A stretch of DNA of 21,708 bases from JBHJGU01 sp050331475 (GTDB lineage: Bacteria > Pseudomonadota > Alphaproteobacteria > Caulobacterales > Maricaulaceae): contig JBHJGU010000068.1 of NCBI GenBank assembly GCA_050331475.1, positions 1-21,708 on the forward strand. The letters are read 5' to 3'. Of the stretch, positions 7,022 through 14,624 are shown piece by piece (position 1 is the stretch's first letter; each line of letters opens with the position of its first letter). The position numbers and the translations under genes were made by a program. The notes under the pieces are model-generated. The model saw only the letters and a list, made by a program, of their open reading frames with translations. It was not told the DNA's origin and made no database searches.

Positions 7022-7065
7022 GCGTTTTCGAACCGCAAAACCGCTTACGCTTTTGCTGAAAACGC
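7022..7065 (+). promoter_or_regulatory. Second stem-loop before the LysM gene
   Basis: GCGTTTTC (7022-7029) pairs with GAAAACGC (7058-7065), and inside it GCAAAA (7035-7040) pairs with TTTTGC (7051-7056). It follows the terminator directly and ends 40 nt before the LysM start codon. It could be a second terminator element on either strand or a leader structure. Confidence 0.45.
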
Positions 7066-7105
7066 TTGAGCGAGCCCGGACCTCTGGGCGTGGGGAGGAC
7101 TTCGG

Positions 7106-7549
7106 ATGGGACACCGCCGCCGAATTTTGCGCACCGGACTGATCCTGCCGGCGTTAACGGTCGCATGCGCCGTTCCGCCAGCGCCAGCGCCCGGCGCCCA
7201 GCCGGTCACCCCTGCCCCGATTGTTGTCCCGCCCCCCAGTGACGCGCTTCGCCAACACGCGCTGGCCTATCGACAAAGCTTAGCGCCGGAGGTCCGGCCG
7301 ACGCCCGAGGACTCGGAACCGGTCGACACGATGGACCGGCGCCAAGCCGAAGTTCAGGATGAGCGGGAACTATGCGTTCACACCGTGCAAACAGGTGACA
7401 CGTTATTCCGAATTGCGCTGGACTATAATCTAACCCCGCGCAGCTTGGCGCGGTACAACAAGATCCGCAATCTGCATAGGATTGACGTTTCTGACCGGAT
7501 CAAAATCCCGCCCACGCCCTGTCATCGGCGACTGGGCTTAGCGCAGTAG
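7106..7549 (+). CDS. Small LysM-domain putative lipoprotein
   Basis: The 147-aa product starts with a positively charged and hydrophobic export signal ending LTVAC (a slightly weak lipobox, Cys near 21), then a Pro/Ala-rich linker, and a single C-terminal LysM domain at about 90-138: VHTVQTGDTLFRIALDYNLTPRSLARYNKIRN...LHRIDVSDRIKIPP. LysM binds the GlcNAc parts of peptidoglycan, so the protein probably tethers to the cell wall. GGGGAGG at 7092-7098 is well placed (7 nt). The gene lies after the curlin operon terminator and converges with the LuxR-type gene, overlapping its end by 12 nt. A wall-anchoring role for the curli export site is possible but is only inferred from position. Confidence 0.8.
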   Translation: MGHRRRILRTGLILPALTVACAVPPAPAPGAQPVTPAPIVVPPPSDALRQHALAYRQSLAPEVRPTPEDSEPVDTMDRRQAEVQDERELCVHTVQTGDTLFRIALDYNLTPRSLARYNKIRNLHRIDVSDRIKIPPTPCHRRLGLAQ

Positions 7550-8419
7550 ACCTGATCGCGTCGCTAAAGCGATGGCATGCGGCAAGGTATTCGCCCCGAG
7601 CCGTTTGCGGGCGTTTTTAAGATGGAAATGCACCGTGCCTTCGCTGAGCTTCAAATCGAAAGCGATTTCTTTGCTGCGCTTACCCAACGCCGTGGCGCGT
7701 AAGACATCGCGTTCTCGATCGCTGAGCCGAACGGGCCTCTGCGCTTTGCCGGTTTGTGTCAGAGTTTCCCCGTCGGGCGGCAGAATTTTTTTGGTGACCT
7801 CGCAAGATATCAACCCGACTAAATTCAAGAGCTCAGTCGAATATTGCGCAATCACGCTTTGAAATTCCGTCTGATTTTTGCCAGACCCCAATGTCAGACC
7901 ATAGAGAACAAATTCGCAGCCGCCGACGCTGATGAAGCACGGTAGGCTGACAATCGATATCGCGCCATAGTCGGCTCTAACCTGAAGAAAAGACTTCTGC
8001 TTCTCGCTGAATAAAGGGTAGCGCGCTGATGATACGCCGGTCCAGAGGATTTTTTGATTGAAGGTCGAGTAATGTCGCATCACGACGTCTCGGGGGATAT
8101 TAGTGTCTAAAAATAGCTCCTCGATAAATTTCGCCGGATACGTCGAGAGGATCGGAAAGGATGAGGGCTGAAACCGACGAGTCTGCGCATTCGCGATGAC
8201 CGCGCCGAAGGTATAATGCGCAAGCTCCAATCGATCCGCCAACGAGTCTAGAAAATCGCGCAGTGCGCACGCCAACTGCCTGCTCGTCTGAGCATTCAAA
8301 ATCTTTTTTGAGACGAGAAGGGACGAATCCAGAGGGTTTTTCTGAGTCCAGTCTCCGCCACGAGGAATTTCGAAAGGTTCTAAAACGGAATTCGCCTGGT
8401 CATATCCTATGTTGCTCAT
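7538..8419 (-). CDS. LuxR-family regulator, autoinducer-binding-like
   Basis: A 293-aa DNA-binding protein with an N-terminal autoinducer-binding-like domain (about 45-205) and a C-terminal LuxR helix-turn-helix (about 228-292: RLSDRERDVLRATALGKRSKEIAFDLKLSEGTVHFHLKNARKRL...). When aligned by eye to the usual YPxxWxxxY...D-P consensus, this protein reads YPAKFIEEL...RDV, so the Trp and Tyr that hold acyl-homoserine lactones are replaced (Phe98, Leu102), while the Asp (111) and a later Trp (126) remain. No luxI-type gene is in the window. ATG 8419 is preferred over TTG 8461 because GGTGGGAC precedes it. The base composition is less GC-rich than its neighbours. It is a good candidate regulator of the adjacent curli genes, by position only. 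Confidence 0.85.
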   Translation of the reverse strand: MSNIGYDQANSVLEPFEIPRGGDWTQKNPLDSSLLVSKKILNAQTSRQLACALRDFLDSLADRLELAHYTFGAVIANAQTRRFQPSSFPILSTYPAKFIEELFLDTNIPRDVVMRHYSTFNQKILWTGVSSARYPLFSEKQKSFLQVRADYGAISIVSLPCFISVGGCEFVLYGLTLGSGKNQTEFQSVIAQYSTELLNLVGLISCEVTKKILPPDGETLTQTGKAQRPVRLSDRERDVLRATALGKRSKEIAFDLKLSEGTVHFHLKNARKRLGANTLPHAIALATRSGLLR

Positions 8420-8931
8420 CGGCTTGTCCCACCATTTTGTCACATCGCCCAGCTGCCTCAATCTGTATACGAGAGCATGGCAATGAGAACAATATAGCGA
8501 TGATAAAGAGCTAATGACTGTTCGGCGATATGTGAATGTATTTATCTCAACCGGATAAAAACATTTGATCTTTTTGATTTTAATTTAGAAATACCATGAC
8601 TATAAAAGCGACATGTCTGTTTCCTTTTACAGTTTTTCTAACAGCAAATTCATACATTGAACCGTAGATAATCCAGCTCTCGTATGTTTGGTACGCTATC
8701 GGCATGGAAAAGGTTCAGAACAACAATTCGTGTCAAACATGATTGACAACAGGAGTTTTTGAACATTATTCGATTTGAATTTAGAATAATTTTACTGAGT
8801 GGTCTTTTATCGCATCTCGCACATCACAAGCTCGTGATGACGAAGTCTCGCCGCTGCAAACGTTCGCCGAAATGCGTTGATGGCGCCTTATAGCCGCCAA
8901 GGCCCTCCGACGTTATCGACAAGCGCGGCGT
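8420..8931. promoter_or_regulatory. AT-rich intergenic region
   Basis: About 510 nt without a supportable gene. From about 8500 to 8800 the sequence is markedly AT-rich, unlike the rest of the window. It should hold the promoter of the LuxR-type gene on the - strand. The one clear element is the palindrome at 8731-8748. The last 120 nt return to high GC and lie after the stop of the - strand gene at 8932. I see no RNA gene or repeat unit here. Confidence 0.5.
8731..8748. promoter_or_regulatory. 18-bp palindrome TGTCAAaCATGaTTGACA
   Basis: The sequence TGTCAAACATGATTGACA is symmetric at 16 of 18 positions. Its right arm is a perfect TTGACA -35 hexamer on the + strand and its left arm is the same on the - strand, so a dimeric regulator bound here could control divergent promoters. 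Length and symmetry are like those of lux-type boxes, but the bases do not match a named consensus. It lies about 310 nt upstream of the LuxR-type start. Confidence 0.45.
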
Positions 8932-9297
8932 TTAACGCTGCACCGCCACCGTCATGGTTTCCCCGCCCCAGCCATGAACACTGTCGCGCGCTTTAACGAC
9001 GACTTCGGTTACGCCCTGAGGAATGCGCACACCCGAAAGCGACCGGGTGAAGGGTTGTTCATTGACATGGGGGTGGCCGAGCACCCGCTCGCCCAGCCGT
9101 TCGCCGTTCACGGTCTCCACCACCCAGAGGTCTGCGTAATGGTCCCACCCCGTATCCGCATGGCGCACAGTCGCGTCGACGCGGAACCGGTCCCCGCCTT
9201 GGGGCGTGATCCGCACGCCGACCACGTCCGCCTCCCCGGCCTGCGCGAACGGCGCGGAGACAGAGAACAGAGCGATACAAACAGCGGCGCGGATCAT
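8932..9297 (-). CDS. Conserved small secreted protein, function unknown
   Basis: A 121-aa product with a signal peptide (1-20, ending AQA) and a mature domain of about 100 residues that looks all-beta. Blocks HADTGWDHYADLWVV, HPHVNEQPFTRSLSGV and ARDSVHGWGG are what I remember as highly conserved in an uncharacterised family of exported proteins in alphaproteobacteria. The many His, Asp and Trp residues suggest a metal or ligand site, but this is inference. AAGGAG 8 nt before ATG 9297 is a strong ribosome site, and a 6-bp stem (AGGCGG 9311-9316 with CCGCCT 9324-9329) lies just before it. It is downstream of the RTX gene on the same strand with an 88-nt gap and may share its transcript. Confidence 0.75.
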   Translation of the reverse strand: MIRAAVCIALFSVSAPFAQAGEADVVGVRITPQGGDRFRVDATVRHADTGWDHYADLWVVETVNGERLGERVLGHPHVNEQPFTRSLSGVRIPQGVTEVVVKARDSVHGWGGETMTVAVQR

Positions 9298-9385
9298 GGC
9301 GAGCTCCTTCAGGCGGGTGTTAACCGCCTTATAAGCCGGCGGGTCCGCGCGCGCCGTTCACATCCGCTCCCAATCCCGCCAGGGC

Positions 9386-10537
9386 CTAGCCGGCCAGGCT
9401 AGCGTCCACCAGGTCATCGGCGACCACGCCGCCGCCGGGCAAGGCGAAGATCAGGCTAACTTCGACGCCGTCTTCGGTGTTCACGCCCACCAGATCAACG
9501 CCGCCGGCGTCCTCAGGCACGTCCACATTAACGATGAGCGAGAGATCGATAACGCCATCCCGATCGAAGTCCGCCGTAAACAGACCCGTTTCCGCGTCGA
9601 ACTCGGTTGCGTTGATCCCGCTCCCATCGTCGGGCGCGATCGTCGCGCCCACAATCTCCAGAGTGTCCTCGGTCGAGAAGCCGTTGATCGTATCGCCTTG
9701 GTGTTGAGCGATATTGCCGGTAATCAGGTCCGCGCCGACGCCGCCGCCGACCAGGTCTTGGCCCAGACCCGAAACAATGACGTCGTCGCCGAAGCCGCCG
9801 AACAACGCGTCAAAGCCGTCACCGCCGAAGATAAAGTCATCTCCGATATTACCGTTGATCAGGTCCGCGCCCGCGTCGCCAAACAACACGTCATTATCGA
9901 CCCCGCCATTGATGGTGTCGACGCCATTGCCGCCTTCAATGAAATCGTTACCGAAACCACCGAACAGGAAGTCAAACGCATCCCCACCCGACAAAACATC
10001 GTCGCCAAACCCGCCATTGAGCAAGTCCGCCGCGGCGGCGCCTTCAATCACATCGTCACCAGCGCCGCCGAACACGGTGTCTTGCTCGTACGAGCCGACG
10101 ATGACGTCGTCAAACGCCGTGCCGACCGCCGCTTCGATATTGATGAAGGTGTCCGTAAGCTCAAGCTCAGGCACCTCGACAAAGAAAAACGCAGCACCGG
10201 CGCTTAAGTCGATAAACACCGGTACCAGCAAATCTTCGAACGAGACCGTGTCGAAACCGGCGCCGCCGTCAATGGTGTCAGTCCCACCGCCGCCAACGAG
10301 TAAATCCGCGCCAGCGCCGCCGATCAGCGTGTCGTCCCCGGCGTCGCCGAAAATCGTGTCGTTCCCCGCCAGTCCATTGATGACATCGTCGCCGGCTAGG
10401 CCGTTGATCAGATCATCGCCGTCGGTGCCTTCAATAAGGTTCGGCCCGTCATCGCCCAGGATCGGGTCCACCGCAGCGGTGAAGGGTTGGTCAAATACGG
10501 AGCCCTCAAAAAGGGCGAATTGCGTGAAGCGCGCCAT
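9386..10537 (-). CDS. RTX calcium-binding repeat protein, type I secreted
   Basis: The 383-aa product is mostly built of hemolysin-type nonapeptide repeats G-G-x-G-x-D-x-L/I-x in two blocks, residues 37-98 (for example GDDVINGLAGNDTIFGDAGDD) and 145-282, separated by a non-repeat segment of about 45 residues. These repeats bind calcium in a parallel beta roll after export. A C-terminal region (about 285-383) contains an EF-hand-like DFDRDGVIDL (323-332) and ends in a hydrophobic/acidic tail ending ASLAG, as in type I secretion signals. There is no N-terminal signal peptide and no enzymatic domain. ATG 10537 is chosen because GGGAG lies 8 nt upstream; the ORF extends further upstream without a site. 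No ABC/HlyD/TolC exporter genes are in the window. Function beyond surface or matrix calcium binding cannot be told. Confidence 0.85.
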   Translation of the reverse strand: MARFTQFALFEGSVFDQPFTAAVDPILGDDGPNLIEGTDGDDLINGLAGDDVINGLAGNDTIFGDAGDDTLIGGAGADLLVGGGGTDTIDGGAGFDTVSFEDLLVPVFIDLSAGAAFFFVEVPELELTDTFINIEAAVGTAFDDVIVGSYEQDTVFGGAGDDVIEGAAAADLLNGGFGDDVLSGGDAFDFLFGGFGNDFIEGGNGVDTINGGVDNDVLFGDAGADLINGNIGDDFIFGGDGFDALFGGFGDDVIVSGLGQDLVGGGVGADLITGNIAQHQGDTINGFSTEDTLEIVGATIAPDDGSGINATEFDAETGLFTADFDRDGVIDLSLIVNVDVPEDAGGVDLVGVNTEDGVEVSLIFALPGGGVVADDLVDASLAG

Positions 10538-10683
10538 GGTGTGTCTCCCAGTCGGTCCCGGTGATCCCAATTAAACCCAGCTAGGCGAAGGGGTGTGACC
10601 TAAAACGGGGCCAAGTGACCCCACCTGCCGGTCATTGTGCGGTTACGCGCGAGGTGATGCAATTGGCGGGCCACGCGAAAACT

Positions 10684-10705
10684 GCGCTTACGGGCACGTA
10701 AGCGC
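10684..10705 (+). promoter_or_regulatory. 9-bp perfect hairpin in moaA leader
   Basis: GCGCTTACG, loop GGCA, CGTAAGCGC form a perfect 9-bp stem with a tetraloop, ending 61 nt before the moaA start codon. No T-run follows, so it is not a standard terminator. It may be a leader structure or an operator for the molybdenum-cofactor operon. It lacks the multi-helix form of the known Moco riboswitch. Confidence 0.5.
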
Positions 10706-10766
10706 CGTTGCGCCTGAAGCGGCGCGCGATATCTTACAGTTCATGTTTGTTGGCTCAGGAGGTCGC

Positions 10767-11792
10767 GTGATCGCGCCATCCCCGCCCCGTGCGCCCCCCC
10801 ACGCGCCATTGATTGACCCGTTTGCGCGGCGTATTCGCTATGTCCGGCTTTCGGTGACCGATCGGTGCGATTTGCGCTGCGTCTATTGCATGGCCGAACG
10901 GATGACGTTTCTGCCCAAGACGGAGCTGTTGAGCTTCGAGGAGCTAGACCGGCTGTGCGCGGCGTTCATCGATCGCGGTGTGAGCAAAATCCGCGTCACC
11001 GGCGGAGAGCCTTTAGTCCGTCGGGACATTCCGGCGCTGATAGAGACGCTGGGCGCACGGATCCGACCGGGCGGGCTTGAAGAGCTGACCCTAACCACCA
11101 ACGCCACCCAACTTGAAGCCCATGCCGAAACCATCGCGCGCGCAAGCGTCAAACGGATCAACGTCTCGGTGGATAGTCTCGATCCGGCCACCTTCGCTCG
11201 GGTCACTCGCGGCGGCGATCTGGCGAAAACCCTGGCCGGGATCGACGCCGCCCAATCGGTAGGCCTCGCGGTTAAACTCAATGTGGTGGCGCTTAAGTCC
11301 GAAAACGCCGATCAGCTGGTGGACATGACCGCCTGGGCGCATGCGCGCGGATTGGCGATCACCTTTATCGAAGTCATGCCCATGGGGGAGACCGGGGAGG
11401 ATCGGGTCGACCAATTCTATCCGCTCACGGCGGTGCGCGAGGCGTTGGCCGAGAGCTTCGCCCTTGTGGACCTGGCCAAACGCACCGGCGGGCCCGCGCG
11501 TTATGTGCGCGCGGAAGAAACAGGCGGCGAGATCGGGTTCATCACCCCGCTCACCCATAATTTCTGCGAGGGCTGTAACCGGGTGCGGGTGGACTGCACG
11601 GGCAAGCTTTACCCCTGCTTGGGCCAAGAGGGCGTGTTCGACCTGCGCCCGGCTTTGCGCGAGGGGACCCAAGCGGACTTGCACGCCGCGCTAGACGCCG
11701 CGATCGCAGGCAAGCCCAAGGGCCATGACTTTGTGATTGATCGGGGTCGCGTGCAGGGTCCCGCCCGCACCATGTCGGCCACGGGCGGTTAG
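10767..11792 (+). CDS. moaA: GTP 3',8-cyclase MoaA
   Basis: MoaA is a radical-SAM enzyme that, with MoaC, converts GTP to cyclic pyranopterin monophosphate, the first step of molybdenum-cofactor synthesis. From GTG 10767 the product is 341 aa, the usual length. It has the radical-SAM cluster motif C34-x3-C38-x2-C41 (TDRCDLRCVYCM), RVTGGEPLVRRDI, and the second 4Fe-4S cluster motif Cys267-x2-Cys270-x13-Cys284 (FCEGCNRVRVDC...LYPC). It ends with Gly-Gly, as MoaA proteins do. AGGAGG lies 4 nt before the GTG. ATG 10743 and a further upstream start are possible but would add a non-conserved tail. It is the first gene of the operon; moaD follows after one base. Confidence 0.95.
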   Translation: MIAPSPPRAPPHAPLIDPFARRIRYVRLSVTDRCDLRCVYCMAERMTFLPKTELLSFEELDRLCAAFIDRGVSKIRVTGGEPLVRRDIPALIETLGARIRPGGLEELTLTTNATQLEAHAETIARASVKRINVSVDSLDPATFARVTRGGDLAKTLAGIDAAQSVGLAVKLNVVALKSENADQLVDMTAWAHARGLAITFIEVMPMGETGEDRVDQFYPLTAVREALAESFALVDLAKRTGGPARYVRAEETGGEIGFITPLTHNFCEGCNRVRVDCTGKLYPCLGQEGVFDLRPALREGTQADLHAALDAAIAGKPKGHDFVIDRGRVQGPARTMSATGG

Positions 11793-11793
11793 C

Positions 11794-12039
11794 ATGGTGG
11801 TGACGGTGAAATATTTCGCATGGGTGCGTGAAGCCATGGGCCGGCCCGAGGAACGGCTCAGTCTTGAAGGCGCGCAGACCTTGGCGGCGGTGCGCGCGCG
11901 CTTGCTTGAAGACCCCGCCGCCGACGTCTTATCCCAGCCGAGCGTGCGCGCGGCCGTCAATGGGGCGATCGTAGACATGACGGCACCGGTTGCGGATGGC
12001 GACGAAATCGCTTTTTTTCCGCCGCTGACCGGGGGATAA
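11794..12039 (+). CDS. moaD: Molybdopterin synthase sulfur-carrier subunit MoaD
   Basis: MoaD is the small ubiquitin-like subunit of molybdopterin synthase that carries the sulfur as a C-terminal thiocarboxylate. The 81-aa product begins VTVKYFAWVREAMG and ends FFPPLTGG, with the required C-terminal Gly-Gly. It starts one base after the moaA stop. MoaE, its partner, is encoded further down, split from it by the mod genes. The adenylating enzyme MoeB is not in the window and must be elsewhere. Confidence 0.93.
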   Translation: MVVTVKYFAWVREAMGRPEERLSLEGAQTLAAVRARLLEDPAADVLSQPSVRAAVNGAIVDMTAPVADGDEIAFFPPLTGG

Positions 12040-12047
12040 GAGCGTTT

Positions 12048-12851
12048 ATGACCGAGCTTTGTCTTTCACGCCGCGCCGTTGTGGGCGGCTTGCTCGCCAG
12101 CGCAGGCGCTTTGAGCCCTGCTGCGGCGCAAACCGACGCGCTCCAAGGGCCCGTGACGATCTATGCAGCCGCCAGCCTCCGCGCGCCGGTCGAGGATTTG
12201 CTCACCGATCTGCGCACCGCATCGAACGCGGAGGTGCGTATCGGCTTCGCAGCCTCCTCGATTCTGGCCCGACAGATCGAAGCCGGCGCCCCGGCGGATA
12301 TTTTCCTTTCTGCGCACGCGCTGTGGTCGGACACTCTGATCGCCAACGGGTTCGCCGCCGAGAATGGTGTTTCCCGGCCCTATGGCAATCGCTTAGTGGT
12401 GATTGCGCCGGACTCCAGTCCCGAGCCCTTGGACATTGGCGACCTTAAGGCCTGGCGCAACAGGCTCGGCGCATTCGGCCTCATCGCCATCGGCGATCCC
12501 AGCCACGTGCCCTCGGGCCTCTACACCCATGCGCTGTGGTCCAAGCTCGGCCTGTTGGAAGATTTGCAGGACCGGGTCGCGGCCACGGCCGCCGCGCCCG
12601 AGGCGGTTGGGCTGGTGGCGCGCGGGGTGGCCCCTTTAGGCGTGGTTTACGCCTCCGACGCGCTGTTAAGCCCGGACGTGACCGTGGTGGCGGAACCGGA
12701 GCCGGCTTTGCAGCCCGAAATCACCTATGACCTCATTCTGTTAAAGGACGCGAGCCCGGCGGCTCGGCAGGTTTACCAATATCTGCTCAGCGAACGCGCG
12801 GCGCCTATGTTCCGCGCCCGCGGTTTCACCGCTTTCGCTGACCAGGGATAG
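12048..12851 (+). CDS. modA: Molybdate ABC transporter binding protein ModA
   Basis: ModA is the periplasmic protein that captures molybdate or tungstate. The 267-aa product has an export signal with a twin-arginine-like SRRAVVGG (residues 7-14), cleaved near AAAQ (about 25-28). Family segments include ITIYAA-like VTIYAAASLRAPVEDL, RIGFAASSILARQIEAGAPADIFLSA, and DPSHVPSGLYTHALWSKLGL, which carry the Ser and Val/Gly positions of the oxyanion site, plus LGVVYASDAL. It starts 8 nt after moaD. Substrate is inferred from family and from the operon. Confidence 0.92.
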   Translation: MTELCLSRRAVVGGLLASAGALSPAAAQTDALQGPVTIYAAASLRAPVEDLLTDLRTASNAEVRIGFAASSILARQIEAGAPADIFLSAHALWSDTLIANGFAAENGVSRPYGNRLVVIAPDSSPEPLDIGDLKAWRNRLGAFGLIAIGDPSHVPSGLYTHALWSKLGLLEDLQDRVAATAAAPEAVGLVARGVAPLGVVYASDALLSPDVTVVAEPEPALQPEITYDLILLKDASPAARQVYQYLLSERAAPMFRARGFTAFADQG

Positions 12852-12858
12852 GGCTTCG

Positions 12859-13536
12859 GTGTTGACCGCTGAAGACTGGACCGCGCTGGGCGTCTCCTTA
12901 CGCGTGGCGGGCTTAGGCGCGGGGTTAGCCCTCGCCGCCGCGATCCCTTGCGCTTTAATCTTAGCGCGCGGACGGTTTCCGGGCCGCACCCTGCTCGACG
13001 GTCTCGTCAACGCGCCTTTGGTGATCCCCCCCGTGGCGAGCGGATTTTTGTTGCTGACGATTTTGGGCCCGCGCACCCCGCTCGGCGCTGGGTTTGAAAG
13101 CGTTTTCGGCGTGCGCCTGGCATTTAGTTGGGTCGGGGCTGGGCTCGCCTCCGCCATCGGCGCCTTCCCCTTCGCCGTGCGCGCGCTCAAGCTTGGTTTT
13201 GAACGGACACCGGAGAGCCTCGATCAGGTCGCGGCTGAATTGGGCGCAGGTGCTTGGGATCGGTTTTGGAGCCTGACCTGGCCCTTAGCGGCGCCGGGCG
13301 CGTTGGCGGCGGCTTTAATGGCTTTCGCGGTCGCGTTGGGCGAGTTTGGGGCGGTGATTACGTTTGCGGCCAATATCCCCGGAGAAACCCAAACTCTGCC
13401 CTTGGCGATTTACACCGCCATCCAATCGCCGGGCGGGGACGCGCGCGCGCTCAGGCTGTGCGCGCTCTCCATCGGCGTGGCCGTGCTCGCGGCGGTCTTC
13501 GCCCAAGCGGTCCGCGCGGCCAGCATGCGCCGATGA
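12859..13536 (+). CDS. modB: Molybdate ABC transporter permease ModB
   Basis: ModB forms the inner-membrane channel for molybdate. The 225-aa protein has about five hydrophobic segments (near 15-35, 48-70, 84-112, 145-170 and 195-218) and the cytoplasmic EAA-loop motif that docks onto the ATPase: ELGAGAWDRFWSLTWPLAAP followed by ALMAFAVALGEFGAV. The length matches E. coli ModB (229 aa). The start is GTG 12859, 7 nt after modA. Its TGA stop overlaps the ATG of modC (ATGA). With modC disrupted, the channel would lack its own ATPase unless another subunit stands in. Confidence 0.92.
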   Translation: MLTAEDWTALGVSLRVAGLGAGLALAAAIPCALILARGRFPGRTLLDGLVNAPLVIPPVASGFLLLTILGPRTPLGAGFESVFGVRLAFSWVGAGLASAIGAFPFAVRALKLGFERTPESLDQVAAELGAGAWDRFWSLTWPLAAPGALAAALMAFAVALGEFGAVITFAANIPGETQTLPLAIYTAIQSPGGDARALRLCALSIGVAVLAAVFAQAVRAASMRR

Positions 13537-14624
13537 CGCCAGAGCCGGGGCTGCAGGTCGAAGCTGCGTTCGCGCGCGGCGCGTTTCGGCTTGAGGCGGT
13601 GTTCGACGCCGAACCCGGGGTGACCGCGATTATCGGCGCCTCAGGCGCGGGCAAAACGACCCTGTTAAGCGGTTTGGCCGGGCATACCCCGCTTGTGGAC
13701 GGCGTGGTGCGATGCGCGGGCGCGGTATGGGCGGACGCGGGCGCGCGTCGCGCCCTTGCCGTGCGCAAGCGCGGCTTGGCGAGCGTGTTCCAAGAGGGCC
13801 GGCTGTTCCCCCACCTCACCGTGCGCGGCAATCTGGACTACGGCCGCAAGCGCGCCCGAGGCCGCTCGATCGTTGTCTATTTCGACGATGTCGTTGCGCG
13901 CCTGGGTCTTGAGGCGCTGCTGGAGCGTCGCCCCGCTCAGCTTTCGGGCGGCGAACGTCAGCGCGTCGCACTGGCCCGAGCGCTGCTGGCCGCGCCGCGA
14001 TTGCTGTTAATGGACGAACCTCTGGCGAGTTTTGACGCCCGAACACGCGCCTAAGCGATCGACTTGATCGCAACCGTCTTATCCGCCGCCGCCATTCCTG
14101 TGGTTTACGCCACCCACCAACCGGAGGAGGCGCTTCGGCTCGCCCATCGGATCGGGTTGATCAAAGCCGGTAGGCTCCGCCCCCTACGCGCCCTGCGCCA
14201 TGCGGGCGAAGACGCAGGGCTCGCCCGGTTTTTCGGCGGCGACGGTCCGGGCGCGGTCGTCGAGGGCCGTTTAGTCAGCCACGACCTGAAGACCGGACTG
14301 GCGTTATATGAGACCGATATCGGCCCGTTGATCGGACCCGGCGCGGCGGCGCCCGCCGGGGCGCGGGTGCGCGGCGTTTTGCCCGGCGCGCGGCTGAGGA
14401 TCGAGCCGGAGACCGAGGGCGCGGAGCGCCGTCACGGACACCTGCCCGCCAAGGTCATCGACGCGCAAGCGGGCGCCGATGGGCGCGCCTTCGTCGCTTT
14501 GTCGGTGCAGGGCAAGCGGGTTTACGCTCGCATTGGCCGCCGGGCGAGCGGCCTGGAGAAAGGCGCGGACGTCCGCGTGATCGTGGATGCAGCCGCTTGG
14601 GAGCCGATCTATGTCCCGGAGTAG
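13533..14624 (+). pseudogene. modC: Molybdate ABC transporter ATPase ModC, in-frame stop
   Basis: ModC is the ATP-hydrolysing subunit of molybdate uptake. Reading from ATG 13533 shows Walker A GASGAGKTT (35-43), Q-loop Gln87, signature LSGGERQ (137-143), Walker B LLLMDEP and D-loop LASFD (to 168). Codon 174 is TAA (14052-14054). Directly after it, in the same frame, the sequence goes on as AIDLIATVLSAAAIPVVYATHQPEEAL, giving the switch His (195), and then a full C-terminal TOBE-type molybdate-binding region to 14624. With codon 174 read as an amino acid the protein would be 363 aa, close to E. coli ModC (352). So a single-base change (for example from GAA, CAA or AAA) has cut the gene between D-loop and H-loop. 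The short product would lack the catalytic His and the TOBE domain. Sequencing error and true mutation cannot be told apart here. A TTG at 14064 could restart the tail, without a clear ribosome site. moaE overlaps the end by 14 nt. Confidence 0.85.

Noticed and set aside
9714..10574. 286-codon + strand open frame rich in Ser/Pro
   Set aside because: Antisense reading of the RTX repeats; the Pro/Ser periodicity is produced by the Gly/Asp repeat codons on the other strand.
10538..10766. Molybdenum-cofactor riboswitch before moaA
   Set aside because: Only one simple hairpin is visible; the multi-helix structure of the known Moco riboswitch is not apparent.
13254..13532. Upstream extension of the modC frame into modB
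   Set aside because: The ATG at 13533 overlaps the modB stop as ATGA and starts the expected ModC N-terminus; the longer frame overlaps modB throughout.
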